From positions 1 through 22,474 of the forward strand of contig JAGGZG010000283.1 of the NCBI GenBank assembly GCA_021162125.1: 22,474 bases of DNA, given 5' to 3'. Below the pieces are notes generated by a model. That model worked only from the letters and a program-made list of their open reading frames with translations, ran no database searches and was not told the DNA's origin. The stretch's first letter is position 1. Every line of letters starts with the position of its first letter. The DNA comes from Anaerolineae bacterium. Lineage in GTDB: Bacteria; Chloroflexota; Anaerolineae; JACIWR01. Made by a program: the position numbers and the translations under genes. Below, piece after piece: positions 15,888 to 22,474 of this stretch.

Positions 15888-16703
15888 ATGACAACAGTCC
15901 GTCAATCGGTGATCGCTGGAACGTGGTACCCTGGCACGAAAGCTGAGCTGCAGCGGACTGTGAAAGAATACCTCAGTCACGCTGAACTGGTGGAGTTAGG
16001 TGGCGAGGTGGTAGGCTTGATCAGCCCGCACGCCGGCTATATTTACTCCGGCCAGGTGGCAGCCTATGCCTACAAACAAGTGGAGGGGGCGAGCTACGAT
16101 GTGGTCGCCGTCGTCTCTCCCGTACATCGTATGCCGGTGGGCACTTTCGCAGTGACGGCCGCTGATGCTTACGAGACCCCACTGGGCCTGGTGTACCTGG
16201 ATCAGGATCTGGTCTCGAACTTGGGCAGCGAGGTAAAGTTGACCCGCGTGGGCTTCGACGCGGAGCACTCCCTGGAAATTCAACTGCCTTTCCTGCAGGT
16301 GGCCCTGGGCGAGTTCCGGCTGCTGCCGGTGATGATGGGCGATCAGAGCCTGGCGGCGTGCAGGCGATTGGGCGCGGCTTTGGGCCGGGTGCTGGCCGGG
16401 AAGAACGCCCTTTTGGTGGCTTCCACTGATCTCTCTCACTTCTACCCCTACCATCAAGCCGTCCAGTTGGACCGGGTAGCCCTGAGCTACATTGACAATT
16501 TTGATCCAGAGGGGCTGGCTCAGGCCCTGGCTACCCATCGCACCGAAGCCTGTGGCGGTGGCCCGGTCATCGCCGTAATGCTGGCCGCGCGAGCGCTGGG
16601 GGCCACCCGTGGTCAGGTGTTGTACTATGCCAATTCCGGCGATGTGACTGGCGATCACTCCCAGGTGGTAGGGTACGTAGCCGGGGCCCTGTACCGCCAG
16701 TGA
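15888..16703 (+). CDS. MEMO1-like protein (AmmeMemoRadiSam system protein B)
   Basis: A 271-residue member of the MEMO family, related to class III extradiol dioxygenases. I choose the ATG at 15888, which has GAGGAGG 6 nt upstream, over an earlier in-frame start. The metal-site residues of the family are present: H48 in SPHAGYIYSG, H80 in SPVHRMP, H184 in STDLSHFYPY and C222 in EACGGGP. EHSLEIQLPFLQ is also typical. Bacterial copies often accompany AMMECR1 and a radical-SAM protein; neither is in this window, so the chemistry is unknown here. It lies 12 nt upstream of priA and probably shares its transcript. Confidence 0.92.
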   Translation: MTTVRQSVIAGTWYPGTKAELQRTVKEYLSHAELVELGGEVVGLISPHAGYIYSGQVAAYAYKQVEGASYDVVAVVSPVHRMPVGTFAVTAADAYETPLGLVYLDQDLVSNLGSEVKLTRVGFDAEHSLEIQLPFLQVALGEFRLLPVMMGDQSLAACRRLGAALGRVLAGKNALLVASTDLSHFYPYHQAVQLDRVALSYIDNFDPEGLAQALATHRTEACGGGPVIAVMLAARALGATRGQVLYYANSGDVTGDHSQVVGYVAGALYRQ

Positions 16704-16715
16704 GCAAGTGCTGAG

Positions 16716-19715
16716 ATGATTTACGCCGAGGTTGCGGTCAACGCCCCCGTGCGCTGGCAGGGGGGCGCAGATCTCGCTAAGATACGTGCCCAGGGAGCCG
16801 ATAGTGCCCTGGGCATGACTTTCCATTACGCAATTCCGCCGGGTCTGGAAGGCCAGCTCGTCCCCGGTCACCTGGTCGTCGTGCCTTTCGGCCCGAGGCG
16901 GGAGTACGGCGTGGTGGTCGCCCTGAGTGACACTGCCCCGGTCGCCGAGGTGCGTGAGATTGACACGCTGGTGCGGCCAGACCCCGTCCTTTCCACGGTA
17001 CAACTCGCCCTGGCCCGCTGGATGAGCGCCACCTACCTGGCTCCCCTGATGGATTGCCTGCGCCAGATGTTGCCCCCCGGCCTGCTGCGACGTGCCCGCC
17101 TGGTGATTGAACCTGCCCCGACGAAGTTTGACGAGAGCTCGTTGACGGACCCGCAGCGGGCGCTCCTCGATTTGCTGCGCCGGGAGGGTCCCCTCACCCG
17201 CCAGCAGGTTCGGAGGCGGATGCGGCGGAAGGACGTCGCCAGCCTGATCGAGCGCCTGGTACAACGGGGCGTGGCCGTCAAGCGTTGGGAGCTGCCTCCA
17301 CCGCGCATCGGGCCCAGAAAGGTGCGCTTCGTCCGTTTGCTGGCCGACGAGGACCGTATTGCTGAGGCGCTGCCTCGCCTGGGCCACCCCTCGAAGCAGG
17401 CCTCCGTGCTCCTGGCTTTGGCTGCCAGCGATGACCCTCTGCCCACGCTGGCCCAGGTGTGCGCCTGGGCGGATTGTGGCCCGGCCCCCGTCCGTGCCCT
17501 GGCCAAACGCGGTTGGGTGGAGATCACCAAGCGGCGCGACCTGGTAGTCCTGGCCGTTCCCCCGGCCGAGATTGACCGTGCGTTGGAGAGACTCAGTTCA
17601 TCATCGAAGAAGGCAGCGTCGAAACAAGCAGCGGTGCTGGCTTACCTGCGCGATCTCCCTGGCCCCGTGGAAGCGGCGCAGGTCTACCGCGAGACCGGGG
17701 CCGACAGTTCCGCCATCCGTGCCCTGGAGAAACGGGGGCTCGTCCACCGCATCCGCGAGGAGCCACGTGTCCTCTTGCGTCTGGCGGAGGAGGAAATCGT
17801 GGGCAGGGTGCTCGAACTGCGCGGCGGGCAGCGCCAGGCGGCGGTGCTGAACTGCCTGCGGGACCAGCGTGACGCAGTGTGGGTGAGCTGGGTATACGCC
17901 GAGACCGGCTGTTCCCTGGCAGACCTGCGCGCTCTGGAGAGCCGGGGACTGGTTGCCTTGGAGGAGCAGGAGGTATGGCGCGATCCCCTGGCCGGGCGGG
18001 AGTTCGTCCTGGAGAGCCAACCCCGCCTGACACCCGACCAGGAAGCTGTCTGGCAGCGGATTCAGCCCGGCCTCCAATTCCCTATTTTACAGCCCCCGGT
18101 CTATCTGCTCCGTGGGGTGACCGGCAGCGGGAAAACCGAGATTTACCTGCGGGCTTTACAGGAGGTGCTGGCCCAGGGTCGGCAGGGAATCGTCCTCGTG
18201 CCGGAGATCGCCCTCACGCCGCAGACGATCCGCCGCTTCGCCGCCCGCTTCCCGGCGCGGATCGCCGTCCTGCACAGCGGCCTCTCGGCCGGCGAGCGTT
18301 TCGACGCCTGGCGCAGGATTCGCGCTGGCCTGGCTGACGTGGTCATCGGCCCCCGGTCGGCCCTGTTCGCCCCGCTGCCCCACCTGGGTTTGATCGTCCT
18401 CGACGAGGAGCACGAATCCACCTACAAGCAGGCCGACCGCCCACCCTGCTACCACGCCCGCGAGGTGGCCGTGGAGCTGGCGCGACTGAGCGGCGCGGCG
18501 GTCATCCTGGGCAGCGCCACCCCGGACCTGGTCTCGTACTATCGTGCCCGGCAAGGCGAGTACATTTTGGTGGAACTTCCCCAGCGCATCCTGGGCCATC
18601 GCCGCCGGCTGGAGGAACAGCGAGAGAGCTACCAATTACGTACCGTGCGCTACCGGCCCCTGGCCCCGCACCTCGATGCCCAGTACACCGATCTGCCGCC
18701 GGTGCGCGTGGTGGACATGCGCCAGGAGCTACGGGCTGGCAACCGGAGCATCTTCAGCCGCGCGTTACAGGAGTCGCTGGATCGGGTGCTGCGGGCTGGT
18801 GAGCAGGCCATCCTGTTCCTGAACCGGCGGGGCACGGCTACCTTTGTGCTCTGCCGGGACTGCGGGCACGTCCTGCGCTGTCCCCGCTGCGACGTGCCGC
18901 TCACCTATCACGCTGCGGACAAGGTGTTGCGCTGTCATCACTGCGGGCGGCAGGAACCCATCCCTCGCGTGTGCCCGCGCTGCGGCAGCACACGCATCCG
19001 CTATTTCGGCATCGGCACGGAGCGAGTGGAGGCCACGGTGCGCGAGATGTTCCCACGGGCACGGACTCTGCGCTGGGATCGGGATACGACCGGCGGTCGT
19101 GGGGCGCACGAAGCGCTCCTCCAAAGTTTCATAACCCATCAGGCGGACGTGCTCGTGGGCACGCAGATGATCGCCAAGGGATTGGACCTGCCGCTGGTCA
19201 CCCTGGTGGGGGTGGTGGCCGCCGACACCGCACTCCATCTCCCGGATTTCCGCTCCAGCGAGCGTACCTTTCAATTGCTGACCCAGGTCGCCGGACGGGC
19301 CGGGCGCAGTCCACTGGGCGGCCAGGTGATCGTCCAGACCTACTCGCCGGAGCATTACGCCATCCAGGCTGCTGCCCGTCACGACTATCCCGCTTTCTAC
19401 GATGCGGAAATCGCCTTCCGCCGTGAGCACGGGTATCCGCCCTTCTCCCGCCTGGCCAGACTGGTATGCGTGCACTCTAGCGCCGAGCGTTGCCAAGAAG
19501 AGGGCGAGGTGCTACGCGCTGAGATCGAGTCTGCTGCCGCGCAGTTGGGCGTCCCCGTGGAGATCAGCGGGCCACTGCCCTGCTTTTTTGCCCGCTGGCG
19601 AGGACAGCATCGCTGGCAGATCGTCGTCCGGGCCACGGACCCCGGCTTGCTGTTGTGCGCGGCGAGCCTGCCCCCAGACTGGCGGGTGGACGTGGACCCG
19701 GTGAACCTGCTGTAG
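16716..19715 (+). CDS. priA: Primosomal protein N' (PriA helicase), with extra winged-helix repeats
   Basis: Restarts stalled replication forks by binding forks, unwinding the lagging arm and loading the replicative helicase. The 999 residues exceed the usual 730-830. Order: 3' DNA-end-binding domain (about 1-110), a long insert with four winged-helix-like repeats (about 143-190, 227-275, 303-352, 374-426), and helicase lobe 1 with Walker A GVTGSGKTE (K473) and LDEEH. The zinc-binding domain starts with C713 and C716 and has eight cysteines (CRDC, CPRC, CHHC, CPRC). Lobe 2 has GTQMIAKGLDLP and QVAGRAGR, and a C-terminal domain follows. The ATG at 16716 has only a weak GCTGAG upstream, so it likely depends on coupling to the MEMO-like gene. 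No activity residue is missing. Confidence 0.95.
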   Translation: MIYAEVAVNAPVRWQGGADLAKIRAQGADSALGMTFHYAIPPGLEGQLVPGHLVVVPFGPRREYGVVVALSDTAPVAEVREIDTLVRPDPVLSTVQLALARWMSATYLAPLMDCLRQMLPPGLLRRARLVIEPAPTKFDESSLTDPQRALLDLLRREGPLTRQQVRRRMRRKDVASLIERLVQRGVAVKRWELPPPRIGPRKVRFVRLLADEDRIAEALPRLGHPSKQASVLLALAASDDPLPTLAQVCAWADCGPAPVRALAKRGWVEITKRRDLVVLAVPPAEIDRALERLSSSSKKAASKQAAVLAYLRDLPGPVEAAQVYRETGADSSAIRALEKRGLVHRIREEPRVLLRLAEEEIVGRVLELRGGQRQAAVLNCLRDQRDAVWVSWVYAETGCSLADLRALESRGLVALEEQEVWRDPLAGREFVLESQPRLTPDQEAVWQRIQPGLQFPILQPPVYLLRGVTGSGKTEIYLRALQEVLAQGRQGIVLVPEIALTPQTIRRFAARFPARIAVLHSGLSAGERFDAWRRIRAGLADVVIGPRSALFAPLPHLGLIVLDEEHESTYKQADRPPCYHAREVAVELARLSGAAVILGSATPDLVSYYRARQGEYILVELPQRILGHRRRLEEQRESYQLRTVRYRPLAPHLDAQYTDLPPVRVVDMRQELRAGNRSIFSRALQESLDRVLRAGEQAILFLNRRGTATFVLCRDCGHVLRCPRCDVPLTYHAADKVLRCHHCGRQEPIPRVCPRCGSTRIRYFGIGTERVEATVREMFPRARTLRWDRDTTGGRGAHEALLQSFITHQADVLVGTQMIAKGLDLPLVTLVGVVAADTALHLPDFRSSERTFQLLTQVAGRAGRSPLGGQVIVQTYSPEHYAIQAAARHDYPAFYDAEIAFRREHGYPPFSRLARLVCVHSSAERCQEEGEVLRAEIESAAAQLGVPVEISGPLPCFFARWRGQHRWQIVVRATDPGLLLCAASLPPDWRVDVDPVNLL

Positions 19716-19717
19716 AC

Positions 19718-19746
19718 TTGCTTTCCCCTGGCGTCCAGTGTATAAT
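19718..19746 (+). promoter_or_regulatory. Promoter for the sortase operon
   Basis: TTGCTT (19718-19723), a 17-nt spacer and TATAAT (19741-19746). It begins 3 nt after the priA stop and would start RNA near 19753, just before the sortase gene, which is followed closely by the DUF6391 gene and holA. Confidence 0.75.
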
Positions 19747-19777
19747 CGATCCAAAGATGGATTGGGTGGAGAGTGAC

Positions 19778-20623
19778 GTGAGTTTCTGGGATGAGCCTCG
19801 ACCGTTGAGCCGAACAGAACGCCTGGCGATGGCTGGCACTATCCTCATCTGGTTTGGAGCAGTGCTCCTGGCCGTGGGGATGGTTCTGGCCTACCAGCAC
19901 GTCCAACTCGAGACGCGGGCTTACGCCGGGTCTGCGCCGACGGACTTCGTCGTAACGGAGACCGCTACCACTACCCCAACCGTCACCACGGAGGCGGTTG
20001 TCCTCCTGTCCACGCCAACTCCATCGCCGACGCCGACCCACTTCCGGCGCGAGCCCCGCCCCGATCCGTGGACTACGCCTACGCCGGCACATCCACAGGG
20101 CACGGTTCGTCCCTCACCCACCCCCAAACCCACAGCCACTCCCACACCAAACTTTCCGCCCCCCGCCGACGCTCCACCCAGTCGCCTGGTGATCCCGGCC
20201 ATCAACGTGGACGCCACCGTGGTGCCCGTTGGCTGGGAGACCGTCGAGGAGGGAGGGCGATTGGTCAGCGTGTGGGACGTGGCCGACTACGCGGTCGGCT
20301 GGCACAAGACGTCGGCCTATCCCGGTCACGGGGAAAACGTGGTTATGAACGGCCATCACAACATTCGAGGCAAGGTCTTCCGTTATCTGGTGGACGTGCA
20401 GGCTGGGGATGAGGTCATCGTGTACGTAGGCGATACGGCCTACCGCTATCAGGTGACCGAGAAGCACATCCTTAAAGAGAAAGACGCACCTGCCGAGGTG
20501 CGTGAGCGGAACGCGCGTTGGATCGCCCCCACGGGCGACGAGCGTGTGACCCTGGTCACCTGCTGGCCGTACACCAACAACACCCACCGTGTGATTGTAG
20601 TTGCTAAACCCATCATTGATTGA
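19778..20623 (+). CDS. Sortase family cysteine transpeptidase with Thr/Pro-rich stalk
   Basis: A membrane-anchored sortase, which links surface proteins to the envelope or to each other. I choose the GTG at 19778 (281 residues), with GGTGGAG 6 nt upstream; an in-frame ATG at 19757 lies only about 5 nt after the expected transcript start and has no ribosome site, so leaderless use is an alternative. One membrane helix (about 21-44) is followed by a roughly 70-residue low-complexity Thr/Pro/Ser stalk. The catalytic domain (about 140-281) has H193 in MNGHHNI, C262 in LVTCWPY and R271 in THRVIVVA, the full sortase triad. No LPxTG-type substrate is encoded nearby, so it is likely a housekeeping or general-purpose sortase. 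Confidence 0.92.
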   Translation: MSFWDEPRPLSRTERLAMAGTILIWFGAVLLAVGMVLAYQHVQLETRAYAGSAPTDFVVTETATTTPTVTTEAVVLLSTPTPSPTPTHFRREPRPDPWTTPTPAHPQGTVRPSPTPKPTATPTPNFPPPADAPPSRLVIPAINVDATVVPVGWETVEEGGRLVSVWDVADYAVGWHKTSAYPGHGENVVMNGHHNIRGKVFRYLVDVQAGDEVIVYVGDTAYRYQVTEKHILKEKDAPAEVRERNARWIAPTGDERVTLVTCWPYTNNTHRVIVVAKPIID

Positions 20624-20640
20624 GAGACATCGAGGTGCAA

Positions 20641-21150
20641 ATGACAAATATTTTGGACCTGCCGCTAGTGGCCCGTGTACGACGGAATCACGCCGTGGAA
20701 CACGCCACCATCCACGTCCTGTCCGCGCGTAACCCGTATTTGCAGTTGATAGGGCATACCACCCTGTCGGGCTTTACGCTGTACGGCTGGGTGCGCACCG
20801 AGGAGGTGGCCTCGGCCGTCGCCGAAGCCCTCGACCGCCTGCGAGCCGGGGAATACCACCTGGCCGTCCATCCCCGCTGCGGCACCAACCTGGCCGTCGG
20901 CGGGATGCTGGCTGGTCTGGCAGCTTTCGCGGCCATGTTCTTCCCCCGCCGCTCAAAATCGCGGCTCGGCCGTCTGCCGGACGTGATGCTGGCTACGATG
21001 GTAGCCATGTTCATCGCTCAGCCGTTGGGCCTGGTCGTGCAGGCACGGGTCACCACCTTGCCAGAGGTGGGCGGGATGTTCGTGCGGCGGATCAACCGTC
21101 GGCAATGGGGCCGCCTGGTGATCCACGAAGTGACCCTCAGCCAGGAGTAA
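20641..21150 (+). CDS. DUF6391-type membrane protein
   Basis: A 169-residue protein, from memory a DUF6391 member, of unknown function. I take the ATG at 20641, preceded by GAGGTG; an upstream TTG at 20620 is in frame but overlaps the sortase stop. The N-terminal part is soluble and has RRNHAVEHATIHVLS near residue 15-29, with several histidines that could bind a metal, then GFTLYGWVRTEEV. Two membrane segments follow (about 85-105 and 115-135). The soluble tail ends VIHEVTLSQE. It lies 17 nt after the sortase gene and 3 nt before holA, so the three genes form one operon. Family assignment is moderate; the layout is certain. Confidence 0.7.
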   Translation: MTNILDLPLVARVRRNHAVEHATIHVLSARNPYLQLIGHTTLSGFTLYGWVRTEEVASAVAEALDRLRAGEYHLAVHPRCGTNLAVGGMLAGLAAFAAMFFPRRSKSRLGRLPDVMLATMVAMFIAQPLGLVVQARVTTLPEVGGMFVRRINRRQWGRLVIHEVTLSQE

Positions 21151-21153
21151 TGG

Positions 21154-22134
21154 ATGTTCTACCTCTTCCACGGTGAGGACGAGTTCTCCCGCGCCGAGGC
21201 CGTGCAGAACCTGAAACAGCGCATGGACGGCGATCCGGCGATGGTTGATCTCAACACCGCCATCCTCGACGGGCGCAAAATCACCCTGGGCGAACTCCGG
21301 CACGCCTGTGATACCATCCCTTTCCTGGCCGACCGCCGTCTGGTCATCGTCGAGGGGCTGCTGGGTGCGCTCTCCGGTCAGGAGAAGCGGAGGAGCAAGG
21401 AGATTCTCGACGAGCTGGTGGCCTATTTGCCCCATCTACCGCCCACCACCCGCCTGATTCTCGTCGAAAACCGCCGTATCTCTCAGAAGCACCCCGTCTA
21501 CCAACTGGCGCTGGCAGAGGAATGTGGTCACGTCCAAGAGTTCGTTCCTCCCCGGCAAAACGCGCTCCCCCGGTGGATTACCAAGCGGGCGGAGCGACAC
21601 GGTGGTCAGATTACGCCTCCGGCTGCCGGGGAACTGGCAGCCTTCGTGGGCAACGATCTGCGGTTGCTGGATCAGGAGCTCGCCAAACTCGTGGCCTACA
21701 CCGGGGGCGAACGGCCCATCAGCGTGGACGACGTGCACCTTTTGGTCAGTTACGCCCAGGAGGCCAACGTCTTCCACATGGTGGACGCTCTGGGCCGCCG
21801 CGATGGGCGGACTGCTATGCGCTTGCTTCATCAGCTCCTGGACAAGCAGAAGCCTCTGGCCCTGTTGGGGATGATCGTCCGCCAGTTTCGCATCCTGGTG
21901 CAGGTAAAAGAGCTGAGCGAGCGCGGATTGGGCCAGCGCGAGATCACCGACAAGCTGAAGCTACACAGCTTTGTGGTTGAGAAGGGGCTTCGTCAGGCGC
22001 GGAATTTCTCGATGGCCCAGCTCGAAAAGGTGTACGATCAACTTGTGGAAACCGACGTGGCGATCAAGACCGGTCGGTTAGACCCCGTACTGGCACTGGA
22101 CCTGCTGGTCGCCGGGCTGAGCCGGACGCGATGA
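21154..22134 (+). CDS. holA: DNA polymerase III subunit delta (clamp loader)
   Basis: Delta subunit of the clamp loader, which opens the beta ring and helps load it on primed DNA. The 326-residue length fits HolA. It starts MFYLFHGEDEFSRAEAV, has ACDTIPFLADRRLVIVEG (about 50-67), the clamp-contact region, then NDLRLLDQELAKLVAY (about 167-182), and ends with the C-terminal collar VFHMVDALGRRDGRTAMRLLHQLL through MIVRQFRILVQVKEL. AGGAG lies 6 nt before the ATG, inside the end of the previous gene. It closes the sortase-DUF6391-holA operon and is followed 10 nt later by a tRNA promoter. Confidence 0.94.
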   Translation: MFYLFHGEDEFSRAEAVQNLKQRMDGDPAMVDLNTAILDGRKITLGELRHACDTIPFLADRRLVIVEGLLGALSGQEKRRSKEILDELVAYLPHLPPTTRLILVENRRISQKHPVYQLALAEECGHVQEFVPPRQNALPRWITKRAERHGGQITPPAAGELAAFVGNDLRLLDQELAKLVAYTGGERPISVDDVHLLVSYAQEANVFHMVDALGRRDGRTAMRLLHQLLDKQKPLALLGMIVRQFRILVQVKELSERGLGQREITDKLKLHSFVVEKGLRQARNFSMAQLEKVYDQLVETDVAIKTGRLDPVLALDLLVAGLSRTR

Positions 22135-22144
22135 GGTAACGAGT

Positions 22145-22173
22145 TTGCTCAAAGCCTTTGATTATGGTAGAAT
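22145..22173 (+). promoter_or_regulatory. Promoter for the tRNA-Gln gene
   Basis: TTGCTC (22145-22150), a 17-nt spacer and TAGAAT (22168-22173). The predicted transcript start near 22180 is only a few bases before the mature tRNA, leaving a very short 5' leader for RNase P. Confidence 0.65.
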
Positions 22174-22185
22174 ATTTTCGAGTAC

Positions 22186-22257
<72 letters not shown>

Positions 22258-22355
22258 CCTGCACGAGCTGTACAGCTTTGATCGAGCTGAAAGTTAATAC
22301 CACAAATGAGGATGGTTCAGAATAGGTTGACACTTTCATCCTGCTGTCGTTACTA

Positions 22356-22474
22356 CTCAGGCCAGCGGTTGAAACCGCGCCTGAGGAGCTAAAGCTGGCT
22401 GTCCACCTGCGTGGACAGGCGCGCCCACGCAGGTGGACGCTCGGCTGCAAGCCCTCTAGAGGCGATTTCAATCG
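22356..22474. repeat. Palindromic intergenic repeat cluster (element C), cut by window edge
   Basis: CTCAGGC-CA-GCGGTT (22356-22370) pairs with AACCGC-GCCTGAG (22373-22385) around GA. CTGTCCAC and GTGGACAG form a second hairpin (22399-22418). A competing 14-bp stem pairs GTCCACCTGCGTGG (22401-22414) with CCACGCAGGTGGAC (22425-22438). The region runs off the window in a sequence that looks like another palindrome half (GGCGATTTCAATCG). No gene is credible. Between the tRNA and this repeat, 22258-22355, only a weak AGCTG/CAGCT hairpin near 22270 and a TTGACA at 22327-22332 without a good -10 are seen. Confidence 0.7.

Overview
The window looks like a chromosomal segment of a GC-rich bacterium, most likely a member of the Chloroflexota (Anaerolineae-like). 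This is an inference from gene content: a very large multi-GAF histidine kinase, a bacterial translin, a MEMO-like protein, a small sortase with a Thr/Pro-rich stalk, DUF3467 and DUF6391 proteins, near-consensus sigma-70 promoters, and short palindromic intergenic repeats. No phage, IS transposase, CRISPR array or rRNA operon is visible.

Left part (1-3703): a leftward operon runs from a near-perfect promoter near 2500. It holds a 533-residue protein of unknown function, a 148-residue CxxC protein, and a ThiF/MoeB/HesA-type gene cut by the window edge. A second promoter, back to back with the first, drives a rightward 6-phosphofructokinase gene. The 3704-3940 gap holds a long cruciform repeat and a 10-bp hairpin.

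Middle (3941-11710): a 1552-1553-residue membrane sensor kinase (PDZ-like domain, about ten membrane helices, five GAF domains, HisKA, HATPase) converges on a leftward lipoprotein (beta-propeller plus C-terminal membrane helices). A bidirectional terminator separates them. A rightward CPBP intramembrane protease follows.

Right part (11711-22257): mainly DNA and RNA maintenance genes, all rightward. They are rho (behind a consensus promoter and a roughly 315-nt leader), ssb, a HicB antitoxin whose HicA partner is reduced to a 17-codon stub, DUF3467, a translin-family protein, an 85-residue membrane-anchored fragment resembling the start of Cas4/RecB nucleases, a MEMO-like protein, priA with extra winged-helix repeats, a sortase, a DUF6391 membrane protein, holA, and tRNA-Gln(UUG). 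The end of the window is another palindromic repeat.

The most interesting stretch is 14186-16703, between ssb and priA. It combines a broken toxin-antitoxin pair, a bacterial translin that keeps the acidic residues of the TRAX ribonuclease, and a Cas4-like mini-protein that has lost its catalytic part and gained a membrane helix, followed by a MITE-like inverted repeat. Many functional starts differ from the longest open frame; ribosome-binding sites were used to choose them and each choice is noted.
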